Shown: piece by piece, positions 54,895 through 64,000 of the stretch
Layout of the letters: each line of letters opens with the position of its first letter
Position numbering within the stretch: position 1 is the stretch's first letter
Source: Marinobacterium iners DSM 11526
GTDB lineage: Bacteria > Pseudomonadota > Gammaproteobacteria > Pseudomonadales > Balneatricaceae
Length of the DNA stretch: 64,000 bases
Assembly (NCBI RefSeq): GCF_900107855.1
Contig: NZ_FNRJ01000014.1
Location: 1 to 64,000, forward strand
Direction of reading: 5' to 3'
Made by a program: the position numbers and the translations under genes
Notes under the pieces: model-generated
Database searches by the model: none
What the model saw: only the letters and a program-made list of their open reading frames with translations
Told to the model about the DNA's origin: nothing

Positions 54895-56117
54895 GCTGGT
54901 CGCTCCTCCAGTTTCAGTATTCGCCGTACCAGTGGCAATTCGCGTGGTACCTTCTTCAGCTGCTGACACTTGAGTTCGTAATCAACGCGCAGCACGATCG
55001 CGATCATCCCGGCACAAACCAGCAAACTGGACCCACCGTAACTGAGCAATGGAAGCGTCAGCCCCTTGGTGGGCAGGGCTCCCACGTTAACGCCGATATT
55101 GATCAGCGCCTGACCGGCAATGATGAAACCGAAGCCATACACCATATAAGCCCTGAAGAACTGCTGCATTTTTTCAGCACGACGACCAATGATAAAAATC
55201 CTGGCCACCAGCAACACATAAAGCGCCACTACAATCAGTGCCCCCAGCAACCCCAACTCTTCCGCCAGTACCGAGTAGACAAAGTCAGTATGCGCCTCGG
55301 GCAGGTAAAACAGCTTCTGCACACTGTTGCCCAACCCGGTACCAAACCAGTCGCCCCGTCCAAAGGCGATCTGCGCCTGCGACAGCTGATAGCCGCTGCC
55401 ATAAGGGTCAGCCCAGGGGTCGGTAAAACTTTTCAGGCGCTCAAGCCGGTAGGGCTGAGCAAAGGCCAGCAATCCAACCAGCAGGCCGGCTGACACTACA
55501 ACCACCAGCAGCTGCATGAACCGCATGCCGCCCAGAAACACCATGCCGGCTACGGTGCCGACGAGTACAACCAGTGCACCGTAGTCTGGCTCCATAAGCA
55601 GGGCCACACCGTAAAAACCCATCGGAATGGCCGGCTTAACCACGCCCCACCAGCCGCTGCGGACTTCCGCCAAACGCCTGACAAGGTAACCGCTGATGAA
55701 AATCACCATGCACGCCTTGGCGATTTCGGAGGCCTGAATATTGATAGGCCCCACGCCGATCCAGCGCCGCGAACCATTCACTTCACGGCCAATACCGGGA
55801 ATCAACACCAGTATTAGAAACGCGAGACCGATCAGCAGCAGCACACCACTGTATTTTTCCCAGGCTCTGACCGGCACCATCAGCGCCAGGGTGCCACTCA
55901 CCAATGCAACCAGCAGAAACCCGCCATGGCGCAGGATGAAATGACCCGGTGAACCAAAATCGCGCGCCGCCACATCCATGGACGCGGACGTAATCATCAC
56001 CAGCCCGGTCAGCATCAAGGCAAGTGTGCTTACCAACAGCAAGGGGTCCAACGGCGCCACTCCTGCTGGCACTTGCAGCCTGGCGGGGATCTGAATGGAT
56101 GGCAGCGCCAGTCTCAT
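54891..56117 (-). CDS. ftsW: SEDS glycosyltransferase FtsW
   Basis: A polytopic protein of 408 residues (about ten helices) of the SEDS family, the septal glycan polymerase working with FtsI. GSRRWIGVGPINIQASEIAK, EPDYGALVVLVGTVAGMVFL and the AHTDFVYSVLAEELGLLGAL block are hallmarks; GALPTKGLTLPLLSYGGSS is near the C terminus. It overlaps murD and murG by four bases each. Confidence 0.96.
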   Translation of the reverse strand: MRLALPSIQIPARLQVPAGVAPLDPLLLVSTLALMLTGLVMITSASMDVAARDFGSPGHFILRHGGFLLVALVSGTLALMVPVRAWEKYSGVLLLIGLAFLILVLIPGIGREVNGSRRWIGVGPINIQASEIAKACMVIFISGYLVRRLAEVRSGWWGVVKPAIPMGFYGVALLMEPDYGALVVLVGTVAGMVFLGGMRFMQLLVVVVSAGLLVGLLAFAQPYRLERLKSFTDPWADPYGSGYQLSQAQIAFGRGDWFGTGLGNSVQKLFYLPEAHTDFVYSVLAEELGLLGALIVVALYVLLVARIFIIGRRAEKMQQFFRAYMVYGFGFIIAGQALINIGVNVGALPTKGLTLPLLSYGGSSLLVCAGMIAIVLRVDYELKCQQLKKVPRELPLVRRILKLEERPA

Positions 56118-57463
56118 GACAGCCCCTCCACCGCCTGAATGAACATCTGCCCACGCTCGCTGTAACCCGAAAACATGTCGAAGCTGGCACAGGCTGGCGA
56201 CAGCAGTACCACATCACCCGGACGGGCAAGCTCCGCTGCACACTGCACCGCTTCCGCCATGCTGCCGGCAAAATGATGCCGAGGCCCTTCAACCTCTGCC
56301 GCGATCTGACTGGCATCTCGACCGATCAGTACCAGATCACGACTGTAGCGACGCAGCGGTGCGGCCAGTGACACAAAAGACTGGTCCTTGCCAACACCAC
56401 CTGCAATCAGAATCAGACGAGCATCACCTTCCAGCGTAGCCCCCAACCCCTCCAGTGCCGCCAGCGTAGCGCCGACATTGGTACCCTTGGAGTCGTTGTA
56501 ATAGCTTACACCCGCAACGTCCGCGACCCACTGGCAACGATGAGCAAGGCCCGCAAACTCCTGCAGTGCCCTGAGCGACGCGTCACGTGGAATATTGACC
56601 GCATCCGCCAAGGCCAACGCCGCCAGACCATTGGCCAGATTGTGGCTGCCGCGAATTTTCAATGCCGAAGCTGGCAACAGTGGTTCAAGCCCACAGGCGA
56701 GCCAGGTTTCACCCTCATGATCCAGCAAGCCATAATCCTTGAGATCCGGTCGATTAAGACCAAAGCTGCGCAACTGCATCCCCTGGGCCAACAGGGGCTG
56801 AGTCAGCGGGTCCTCACGATTGGCAACCACGACAGCGGCGCCACGGTAGATTCGCTGCTTGGTCAGGGTATAGTCTTGCATGCCGTTGTAACGATCGAGA
56901 TGATCAGGGCTGACATTCAGAACGGTCGCTGCGGCTGCGCGCAGTTCATGCGTGGTTTCCAGCTGAAAACTGGACAGCTCAAGCACATACAGCTCAGCGG
57001 GGTCCTGCAGCAAATCCAGTGCCGGAGTACCGATATTCCCCCCCACACCCACCTTGATACCGGCTGCTGCAGCCATCTCACCTACCAGTGTGGTCACGGT
57101 ACTTTTGGCATTGGAGCCGGTAATGGCCACGATGGGAGCCTTGGCTTCACGGCAGAACAGGTCGATATCACCCAGCAGCGGCACACCAGCCGCCACGACA
57201 GAAGCGATAACCGGATGCCGTTTGTCCACGCCCGGGCTGATGATCAGCTCGCCAGCCCGACCAAGCCAGTCGGCATCAAGCTCACCAAGACGAAGCTCTA
57301 CAGACGGAAACTCAGCACGAAAGGCATCAACCCCAGCCGGAGCCTCGCGGGTGTCGCAGACCGCAAAACGAAGCCCTCGCCGTTGCAGGTAGCGCGCACA
57401 GGACAGCCCGGTCTGGCCCAGACCGATGATGATGCGCTGCTTGTCAGTCGTAATCAGACTCAC
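56114..57463 (-). CDS. murD: UDP-N-acetylmuramoyl-L-alanine--D-glutamate ligase
   Basis: A protein of 449 residues. The N-terminal IIIGLGQTGLSCARYLQRRG binds UDP, and the ATP loop is ITGSNAKSTVTTLVGEMA. YNDSKGTNVGATLAALEGLG and LLSPACASFDMFSGYSERG are late conserved segments. It adds D-glutamate. GTG 57463 is the start, with GGAGAG upstream. The 25 bases to mraY contain no signal. Confidence 0.96.
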   Translation of the reverse strand: MSLITTDKQRIIIGLGQTGLSCARYLQRRGLRFAVCDTREAPAGVDAFRAEFPSVELRLGELDADWLGRAGELIISPGVDKRHPVIASVVAAGVPLLGDIDLFCREAKAPIVAITGSNAKSTVTTLVGEMAAAAGIKVGVGGNIGTPALDLLQDPAELYVLELSSFQLETTHELRAAAATVLNVSPDHLDRYNGMQDYTLTKQRIYRGAAVVVANREDPLTQPLLAQGMQLRSFGLNRPDLKDYGLLDHEGETWLACGLEPLLPASALKIRGSHNLANGLAALALADAVNIPRDASLRALQEFAGLAHRCQWVADVAGVSYYNDSKGTNVGATLAALEGLGATLEGDARLILIAGGVGKDQSFVSLAAPLRRYSRDLVLIGRDASQIAAEVEGPRHHFAGSMAEAVQCAAELARPGDVVLLSPACASFDMFSGYSERGQMFIQAVEGLS

Positions 57464-57488
57464 CCTGCTCTCCTGCTCGAAACTATCG

Positions 57489-58571
57489 TTAACGAATCTT
57501 CAATGTCGCCAGACCAATCAACACCAGCACCACAGTGATGATCCAGAAACGCACGATGACCCGCGGTTCCGGCCAGCCCTTTAATTCAAAATGGTGATGG
57601 ATCGGCGCCATGCGAAAAATACGCCGCCCGGTCAGCTTGAATGAAGCTACCTGCAGAATCACGGAGATGGTTTCCATCACGAACACCCCGCCCATGATCA
57701 CCAGTACCAGCTCCTGCCGCACGATGACGGCAATCACCCCCAGAGCCGCACCCAGTGACAGGGCGCCTACGTCACCCATGAACACCTGAGCCGGGTAGGT
57801 GTTGAACCAAAGAAAGCCCAGACCGGCCCCAACAATGGCACCACAAAAGATGATCAACTCACCGGAGCCAGCCACGTATGGAATGTGCAGATAGTTGGCA
57901 AACTGAACGTGACCACTCAGATAGGCAAATACGGCCAGCGCCGCCGCCACCATCACCGTCGGCATGATCGCCAGGCCATCAAGGCCATCGGTCAGGTTGA
58001 CCGCATTGGAACTGCCCACAATGACGAAGTAGGTGAAGACAATGAAGAAAATCCCCATATCAATGGCGACATCCTTGAAAAACGGCAAAATCAGCTGGGT
58101 TTCCACTGGTGACTGCGCCGTCATGTACAGCACTACGGCGGCACCCAGCCCGCCAATCGACTGCCAAAAATACTTCCAGCGTGCAGGCAAACCGCGTGGG
58201 TTCTTCTCGATCACCTTGCGCCAGTCATCCACCCAGCCGACGGCACCGAAGATCAGCGTTACAATCAACGTCACCCAGACATAGCGGCTGGTCAGATCGC
58301 TCCACAGCAACGTACTGATGGCGATGGAGAGCAGAATCAGAGCCCCCCCCATGGTAGGCGTTCCCGCTTTGCTCAGATGTGATTGGGGGCCGTCAGAACG
58401 GATCGCCTGACCGATCTGTTTTTCCTTAAGGCGCGTAATCAACCAGGGACCCAGAAAGAGCGACAGGCCCAGAGCGGTCAGGATTCCCATGATGCCGCGC
58501 AGGGTGATGTAGCGGAACACCCCGAAGCCGGTATAAAACTGTGACAGGTATTCAGCGAGCAACAAAAGCAT
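57489..58571 (-). CDS. mraY: Phospho-N-acetylmuramoyl-pentapeptide transferase MraY
   Basis: An integral enzyme of 360 residues with ten helices. It transfers phospho-MurNAc-pentapeptide to undecaprenyl phosphate, making lipid [30 protein letters not shown] (metal-binding aspartates) and [20 protein letters not shown] are the standard blocks. It starts four bases after murF. Confidence 0.97.
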   Translation of the reverse strand: MLLLLAEYLSQFYTGFGVFRYITLRGIMGILTALGLSLFLGPWLITRLKEKQIGQAIRSDGPQSHLSKAGTPTMGGALILLSIAISTLLWSDLTSRYVWVTLIVTLIFGAVGWVDDWRKVIEKNPRGLPARWKYFWQSIGGLGAAVVLYMTAQSPVETQLILPFFKDVAIDMGIFFIVFTYFVIVGSSNAVNLTDGLDGLAIMPTVMVAAALAVFAYLSGHVQFANYLHIPYVAGSGELIIFCGAIVGAGLGFLWFNTYPAQVFMGDVGALSLGAALGVIAVIVRQELVLVIMGGVFVMETISVILQVASFKLTGRRIFRMAPIHHHFELKGWPEPRVIVRFWIITVVLVLIGLATLKIR

Positions 58572-58575
58572 GGTT

Positions 58576-59949
58576 TCAGTTATCCCCTTTCAACAAGGCC
58601 GCAACTACCCTGTCCATTGCGGCACTGCGCGAGCCCTTGACCAGAAGGGTCAGCTGTTCCTGCGGCAGTGCCTGAATATGTGTTATCAGTTGTGTTTGTG
58701 TCGCAAAATGCTCGGCTCCCTGCCGGATCGCCGCATAGGCATTGGCCGCTGCACGCATGGCAGGGCCGGTTACCAGCAGCTGATCAATATCACGCTCGGC
58801 TGCATAGCGACCCACTTCGGCATGCAGCTGTTTCGATTGCTCGCCCAGCTCTGCCATGTCACCCAGTACCAGCACACGATGCCCTGGCAGCTGGGCCAGC
58901 AGATCGATGGCTGCCTTTACCGCATCGGCATTGGCGTTGTAGCTGTCATCAATCACCAACGCGCCGCTGTCAAGGCGATGTGGACTGAGACGCCCCGCCA
59001 CCGACCGGCACTGATCCAGTACACCGGCAATTTTTGACAACGGTCTCCCTGCCGCCACCCACGCCGCCGCCGCCGCCGTTGCATTGGCCACGTTGTGGCG
59101 CCCCAGCAACTTCAACGATACCGGCAGCTGTTCTGTACCGTCATCCAGCACAAAACGCCAACTGCCATCCGCATTCATCTCCAGCTTTGAGGCACTGACA
59201 TCGGCAGCGCCATTTTCGACGCCAAAGCTGATCATGCGACGTTTCAGACGCTGCAGGCGCTCAATCCAGGCCGAGGCATGGGGCGAGTCCAGATTGACAA
59301 CCCCCACGCCACCTTCGGGCAGCCCTTCAAAAATTTCGCCCTTGGCACGCACCACACCCTCAAGGCCGCCAAAGCCTTCCAGATGGGCCCCCATCGCATT
59401 ATTGAGTATCGCCACATCAGGGCGGGTCATGGCTGTGGTGCGAGCAATTTCGCCCTGTGCACTGGCTCCCAGTTCGATCACGGCGGCCTCATGCTCGGGT
59501 GACAGCTCCAGCAGCGTCAGCGGGGCGCCGATTTCGTTATTCAGGTTACCCCTGGTTGCCAATACCTTGCCGCTGGTGGCCAATAGCCGTGCCAGCATCT
59601 CTTTCACCGTGGTTTTGCCGCCACTTCCTGTGACGGCAAACACGGGTGCACGGAACAGCGAGCGGTTGTATCCGCCCAGCTGCCCCAATGCCTTTAGGGT
59701 GTCGGTGACAACCAACTGAGGCAGGGTTGTGTTCATCAACTGACTCACAACCACGGCCTCAGCCCCCTTCAACTCGGCAGCACCGACAAAATCGTGACCA
59801 TCAAAATTAGGGCCCTTCAATGCCACAAACAGATCACCCGACTGCAACTGCCGGCTATCCGTGACAACCCTTGCGACGGTCCTGTTCTCTCCCTGGAGAT
59901 GCGCTCCGAGCACCTGCTTGAGCTCATCCAGTTCGAAGGCGCGCATCAT
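58576..59949 (-). CDS. murF: UDP-MurNAc-tripeptide--D-Ala-D-Ala ligase
   Basis: A protein of 457 residues. The ATP loop is [31 protein letters not shown] and [16 protein letters not shown] are family segments. It adds the dipeptide made by DdlB to the stem. Two consecutive ATG codons at the start overlap the murE stop, so it is translationally coupled. Confidence 0.95.
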   Translation of the reverse strand: MMRAFELDELKQVLGAHLQGENRTVARVVTDSRQLQSGDLFVALKGPNFDGHDFVGAAELKGAEAVVVSQLMNTTLPQLVVTDTLKALGQLGGYNRSLFRAPVFAVTGSGGKTTVKEMLARLLATSGKVLATRGNLNNEIGAPLTLLELSPEHEAAVIELGASAQGEIARTTAMTRPDVAILNNAMGAHLEGFGGLEGVVRAKGEIFEGLPEGGVGVVNLDSPHASAWIERLQRLKRRMISFGVENGAADVSASKLEMNADGSWRFVLDDGTEQLPVSLKLLGRHNVANATAAAAAWVAAGRPLSKIAGVLDQCRSVAGRLSPHRLDSGALVIDDSYNANADAVKAAIDLLAQLPGHRVLVLGDMAELGEQSKQLHAEVGRYAAERDIDQLLVTGPAMRAAANAYAAIRQGAEHFATQTQLITHIQALPQEQLTLLVKGSRSAAMDRVVAALLKGDN

Positions 59950-61460
59950 ACATCAGCTCCCTGTTTCAATACACGCAAGGCGTGTTCATGATCACTGAAT
60001 GGGTGGCGTGTTCCATCTATTTCCTGATAGTTTTCATGCCCTTTTCCGGCAATCAGTACGAGATCACCGGGACCGGCATGACTCACAGCCCAGCGAATGG
60101 CAGCTGCACGATCCTGCTCCACATGCAGGCGCGCAGTCGCAGGCACCCCTGCCATAACCTCACGAATGATCTGCTCGGGTGGTTCACTGCGTGGATTATC
60201 ACTGGTCAGCACCAGCCGATCGGCAAGCTTTGCTGCAACAGCGCCCATTTCAGGCCGCTTGCCCCGGTCACGATCACCGCCACAGCCAAATACACACCAG
60301 AGATGCCCACTGCCAGGCTGGTGCAGGCGCAACGCCTGCAATGCCTGCGCGAGCGCATCCGGGGTATGGGCATAATCAACAACGACCAGCGGTTGCCCTT
60401 CGGCCTGAGGTAAACACTCCATACGTCCGGCCACCGGCCTGACTGCACCAAGGGCTGACGCGATCTGCTCAAGATTGAAACCCATCAGCTGCAGAAGGGT
60501 TGCACTCAGCAGCAGATTACTGACGTTAAAGCTGCCCAGCAGGGCCGAATGCACTCGCTGATGACCCTGAGGGGTTGTAAGCTCAAACCGGCAGCCGCTG
60601 GCATCAAACTCCAGCTGACCGGCAGCCACATCAACTCCAGGCTCGACACTGCCGAAACCGAGAACACAAGACGATTCGCTGGCTTGACGATCAAACAAGG
60701 TGCGACCAAACACATCATCCAGATTGATTGCCTGCAGCGGCGGCGCATAGTCTGCAAACAGACGCGCCTTGGCATCGCCATAGCGAGCCATGTCACCATG
60801 ATAATCAAGATGGTCCCGGGTTAGGTTGGTAAACGCTGCCGCCGTAAAATGCACCCCAGACACACGCTTCTGGTCCAGTGCATGGCTGGACACCTCCATC
60901 ACCACGTACTCGGCACCCTGAAGCCGAAATTGGGCCAGCAATGCCTGCAGCGCGATGGGATCGGGCGTGGTATGGGTTGCCGGCTGCAAATCATCGACAA
61001 AACCGTTGCCAAGGGTGCCGATTACGGCACAGCGATGCCCCAACGACTCGAGTGCCTGTGCCAGATAGCTGCTGCAGGAAGTCTTGCCGTTGGTACCGGT
61101 TATGCCGACCACCTTCAGATGCCGGCTGGGCCGGTCATGAAAGCGGCTCGCCACCTGACCTATCACCTGGTCCAGGTTATCAACCTCCAGCAACGGAACG
61201 GAAACCTCGGCTCGTTCGGCGCTGTCCAGTACGCCATGCTGTACCATCACCGCAACAGCACCCTGCTTGACCGCATCCGCGATAAAGTCAGCACCGCGAT
61301 GATTGATACCTGCACGCGCAAAGAACAGGTCGCCAGGTTTAACCCGACGACTGTCCAGCGCCAGACCACTGACATTCACACTGCGATCAGACGGCAAAGC
61401 CGCAAGCGTTGCACACGCCTGCGGCAGTAATGTGAGCAATGATTGAGAATACTGATTCAT
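59946..61460 (-). CDS. murE: UDP-MurNAc-L-Ala-D-Glu--2,6-diaminopimelate ligase
   Basis: A protein of 504 residues. The ATP loop is GITGTNGKTSCSSYLAQAL. The tetrad DNPR in LTSDNPRSEPPEQII marks a meso-diaminopimelate-specific enzyme, as in Gram-negative bacteria. VVDYAHTPDALAQAL and GKGHENYQEIDGTRHPFSDH follow. It overlaps ftsI by four bases. Confidence 0.96.
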   Translation of the reverse strand: MNQYSQSLLTLLPQACATLAALPSDRSVNVSGLALDSRRVKPGDLFFARAGINHRGADFIADAVKQGAVAVMVQHGVLDSAERAEVSVPLLEVDNLDQVIGQVASRFHDRPSRHLKVVGITGTNGKTSCSSYLAQALESLGHRCAVIGTLGNGFVDDLQPATHTTPDPIALQALLAQFRLQGAEYVVMEVSSHALDQKRVSGVHFTAAAFTNLTRDHLDYHGDMARYGDAKARLFADYAPPLQAINLDDVFGRTLFDRQASESSCVLGFGSVEPGVDVAAGQLEFDASGCRFELTTPQGHQRVHSALLGSFNVSNLLLSATLLQLMGFNLEQIASALGAVRPVAGRMECLPQAEGQPLVVVDYAHTPDALAQALQALRLHQPGSGHLWCVFGCGGDRDRGKRPEMGAVAAKLADRLVLTSDNPRSEPPEQIIREVMAGVPATARLHVEQDRAAAIRWAVSHAGPGDLVLIAGKGHENYQEIDGTRHPFSDHEHALRVLKQGADV

Positions 61461-63175
61461 TGCATCGCCACATGAGTTGATGGAGGTTCAGGCCATTTAT
61501 CTGGCGGCACATTCAAAAGCCGCAGAGAGCCGGCTGCGATACGCGAAAATATTGGTGCCGCTACTAACCCGCCGTAATATTCCTGCCCTTTTGGGTTGTC
61601 GACCATCACCGCGATAACCAGACGCGGGTTGGTCAGAGGTGCAACCCCTGCAAACACCGACACATACTTGTCTTCGGCATAACCGCCGCCGCTCGCCTTG
61701 TGAACCGTTCCGGTCTTGCCACCGACACGATAGCCTTCAACCGCTGCCCGTCGGCCCGTACCTTTTGCACTTATGACGGTTTCAAGCATATCCAGCACCT
61801 GAGGCCCCACACCCGGCGGCAAAACCCGGGTGCCAGCGGGTGTCTGAGTCTGTTTCAGCAGCGTTGCCGGTCGCATGATGCCGTCGGCCGCTAATGGAAC
61901 ATACGCCTGTGCCAGCTGCAAAAGCGTGGTGGAAAGACCATAGCCATAGGACATGGTTGCACGTTCAACACGCTGACGCTCCGCCAGGAACGGCAACACT
62001 CCGGTACGTTCACCGGGAAAGCCTGTGCCGGTATCTCGGCCAAGGCCCACATTGTGCAGCAGGTTGCGAACGGTATCATGCGGCATTTCGAGTGCGAGTC
62101 TGGTCACTCCCACGTTGCTCGATTTGGTGATGATCCCGGTAAGATCCAGCTTGCCGTAGTTGCGATGATCCTTGATGCTGGCGCCACCCACTCGAATGTA
62201 TCCGGGTGAAGTATCGATGATGGAATCACGCGTATACTGGCCACTCATCATGGCTGCTGCCACAGTCAAGGGCTTCATGGTGGAGCCCGGTTCAAACAGG
62301 TCCGTCAGTGCCCGGTTACGCAACGCATCCGTCTTGAGTTCCGAACGGTCATTGGGGTTGTAGGATGGCTGATTCACAAGCGCCAGAACTTCTCCGGTCT
62401 TAACATCCAGTACCACGGCAGAGCCGGCATCAGCACGATGCGACTCCACCGCTGCCTTAAGCTCGCGGTAGGCCATGTACTGCAGGCGCAGATCAATACT
62501 CAACTGCAGATCGCTTCCAGCATCGGCATCCTGCAGTGAGCGGATATGCTTGATGGTACGCCCCACACGGTCTTTGAGCACCAGCTTGCGCCCAGGCTCG
62601 CCCCTCAGGCTGTGGTTATAAGCCAGCTCAAGCCCCTCCTGACCTTCACCATCCACGTTGGTAAAACCGATCAGGTGGGTTGCCACCTCTCCTGCCGGGT
62701 AGTAGCGCTTGTATTCACGGTCTGCATGCACACCCGGAATACCCAGTGCCTCAACGGCCTCTGCCAGCTCGGGCGTTACCTGTCGTTTCAGATAGAGAAA
62801 GCGGCGCTCGGGGTTTGCTGTCAGCACCGACTTGAGTTCGTGCGGCTTCATATCAAGCAACTGGGCCAAACGGGTCAGTCCGCCGTGCTGCAGGTCGGTT
62901 CGCAACGGGTCTGCCCAGATGGTTGCAACCGGTGCACTCACCGCCAACGGTTCACCGTTGCGATCCGTAATCAGCCCACGATGAGCCGGAATCAACATGG
63001 TTCGCAGCGTTCGAGCATCGCCCTGACTGCGCAGAAAGGCTTGATCATCACCGTAGAGTGACAACAGTTTTGAAGTAATACCCGCCACGATCAGTGCCAG
63101 CAAAAACACAACCAGCCAGATCCGCCAGCTTCTGGCTGCATGGGTCTGTATGATCGGGTCTTCACTTTTGCTCAT
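61457..63175 (-). CDS. ftsI: Septal transpeptidase FtsI (PBP3)
   Basis: A class B penicillin-binding protein of 572 residues. TM lies at about 16-36; the pedestal domain contains RGLITDRNGEPLAVSAPV; the transpeptidase has S298 in FEPGSTMKP, SSN in TKSSNVGV and K487 in GGKTGTVHK, all intact. It cross-links septal wall and partners FtsW. ATG 63175 (MSKSEDPIIQ) is chosen since the earlier codons lie in ftsL; the genes overlap by 14 bases. Confidence 0.96.
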   Translation of the reverse strand: MSKSEDPIIQTHAARSWRIWLVVFLLALIVAGITSKLLSLYGDDQAFLRSQGDARTLRTMLIPAHRGLITDRNGEPLAVSAPVATIWADPLRTDLQHGGLTRLAQLLDMKPHELKSVLTANPERRFLYLKRQVTPELAEAVEALGIPGVHADREYKRYYPAGEVATHLIGFTNVDGEGQEGLELAYNHSLRGEPGRKLVLKDRVGRTIKHIRSLQDADAGSDLQLSIDLRLQYMAYRELKAAVESHRADAGSAVVLDVKTGEVLALVNQPSYNPNDRSELKTDALRNRALTDLFEPGSTMKPLTVAAAMMSGQYTRDSIIDTSPGYIRVGGASIKDHRNYGKLDLTGIITKSSNVGVTRLALEMPHDTVRNLLHNVGLGRDTGTGFPGERTGVLPFLAERQRVERATMSYGYGLSTTLLQLAQAYVPLAADGIMRPATLLKQTQTPAGTRVLPPGVGPQVLDMLETVISAKGTGRRAAVEGYRVGGKTGTVHKASGGGYAEDKYVSVFAGVAPLTNPRLVIAVMVDNPKGQEYYGGLVAAPIFSRIAAGSLRLLNVPPDKWPEPPSTHVAMQ

Positions 63176-63575
63176 GACGTATGATCTCGATTGCTTCTGT
63201 TTCCGGCACGACCATATCCATTTCACTGGCCGCCAGCGACTCTATCCGATGGTGCGAGGACCATACACTCTGCTCCAGCAGGTACTGCCCCCACTCCACC
63301 TGTAACTCGTCCCATTGCTGCACCAGAATCTGGTGCTGGTTAAACAGACGGCGGTATTCATAGGCCGAAAAAATGACCGCCATCGCACTGATCATCACCG
63401 CCAAGGTCAGCCCCGTCACCAGCAACGCCGGCACCAGCAACTCACCTCCGCTTACCATTCGCTGCTCAGGTTCCCCTTTTGCGCGCTGCGGCAACAGCCT
63501 GCGCCGCGCAGACCCAAGCCACTCCTGCCAGAACTCGGCCGTCAACCAGACGGGTGTGCCAAAACCAAGCTTCAT
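63162..63575 (-). CDS. ftsL: Cell division protein FtsL
   Basis: A bitopic protein of 137 residues. A cytoplasmic tail of about 45 residues is longer than in E. coli; the TM spans about 46-68 (LLVPALLVTGLTLAVMISAM) and a coiled coil follows (RRLFNQHQILVQQWDELQVE). It binds FtsB and FtsQ. Its start overlaps the rsmH stop by four bases, as is usual at the head of dcw clusters. Confidence 0.9.
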   Translation of the reverse strand: MKLGFGTPVWLTAEFWQEWLGSARRRLLPQRAKGEPEQRMVSGGELLVPALLVTGLTLAVMISAMAVIFSAYEYRRLFNQHQILVQQWDELQVEWGQYLLEQSVWSSHHRIESLAASEMDMVVPETEAIEIIRHEQK

Positions 63576-64000
63576 GCCAGTTTGATGGCGGCACGCATTA
63601 CAGCACTGCGTGCCCTGGGGTTCTGGTTCAACTCATCCTTACCTGCCTTTACAGCCTTCCCTGCCGATTTAAGGCGTCGTTTCATCATCGCATCGGTCAC
63701 CGGCACACCTGGCGGCAAGTGCTCATCCCCTTTAACGTGACGACGAATGAAGCGCTTCACAATCCGGTCTTCCAGCGAGTGAAAGCTGATCACGACCAGC
63801 TTGCCCCCTGGAGCCAACACCTCAAGCGCCTGATCCAGGCACTGTTCCACATCATCCAGTTCACGGTTAATGTGGATGCGAATGCCCTGAAAGGCACGCG
63901 TCGCAGGATTTTTGCCTTTTTCCCAGCGAGGGTTGGCTTCTGCAATGATTTTTGACAGCCGTGCCGTTGTGGTAATGGGAGCCTGCTCTCGTTCAGCCAC
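63572..64000 (-). CDS. rsmH: 16S rRNA m4C1402 methyltransferase RsmH, 3' part
   Basis: The last 142 residues are present; the rest lies beyond the right edge of the window. TRAFQGIRIHINRELDDVEQ, then GKLVVISFHSLEDRIVKRFI and NPRARSAVMRAAIK are the signature C-terminal blocks of RsmH (MraW). It methylates C1402 of 16S rRNA. It is the head gene of the dcw cluster seen here. Confidence 0.94.
   Translation of the reverse strand: MAEREQAPITTTARLSKIIAEANPRWEKGKNPATRAFQGIRIHINRELDDVEQCLDQALEVLAPGGKLVVISFHSLEDRIVKRFIRRHVKGDEHLPPGVPVTDAMMKRRLKSAGKAVKAGKDELNQNPRARSAVMRAAIKLA

Overview
The window looks like a chromosomal segment of a marine-type gammaproteobacterium, probably near Oceanospirillales/Alteromonadales. 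The reasons are the division and cell wall (dcw) cluster order ending ftsZ-lpxC-secA-argJ-nudix/TenI, the ampD/nadC pair, a class GN sortase with its single vWA target, and an aryl polyene cluster. No tRNA, rRNA or CRISPR array was seen.

Bases 1-18.55 kb are accessory DNA built like a chromosomal integron cassette array read on the + strand. Small, mostly unrecognised genes are each followed by an attC-like site running from an RYYYAAC-type box to a GTTRRRY-type box. Cargo includes DUF4238, HTH plus Clp-N, HIT, DUF2007, DUF6624, DUF4153-like, SnoaL-like and GFA proteins and several small membrane proteins. No integrase gene is present; it would be expected to the left. The array carries an IS110-type element placed precisely inside an attC, a frameshifted IS5-type element and a decayed second IS5 copy. 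An imperfect repeat of about 205 bp occurs at 1-206 and 13194-13400. Between the two cassette blocks (7.7-12.7 kb) sits a non-cassette locus: creBC on the - strand, divergent from a VIT/vWA sortase substrate and its class GN sortase, with a CreB-tag-like repeat in the shared intergenic region.

From 18.56 to 26.0 kb: ppiC; a LuxR-type response regulator overlapping a 1132-residue hybrid kinase whose N terminus is an NCS1-type permease; an orphan FbpC-type ABC ATPase; ampD; and nadC. A 14-bp-stem hairpin separates nadC from the next operon.

26.0-40.6 kb is one - strand operon of 17 genes for an aryl polyene: KS chain length factor, acyltransferases, two ACPs, AMP ligase fused to a dehydratase, glycosyltransferase, thioesterase, LolA-like and MMPL export proteins, FAD oxidoreductase, DUF3261 lipoprotein, two ketosynthases, dehydratase and ketoreductase. 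Back to back with it are a secreted protein of unknown function and the Sfp-type phosphopantetheinyl transferase that would activate the ACPs.

41.9-64.0 kb, all on the - strand, is housekeeping: nudix/TenI fusion, argJ, secA, lpxC, then ftsZ-ftsA-ftsQ-ddlB-murC-murG-ftsW-murD-mraY-murF-murE-ftsI-ftsL and the 3' part of rsmH, cut by the window edge. Most neighbours overlap by 4 bases, as expected for translational coupling.
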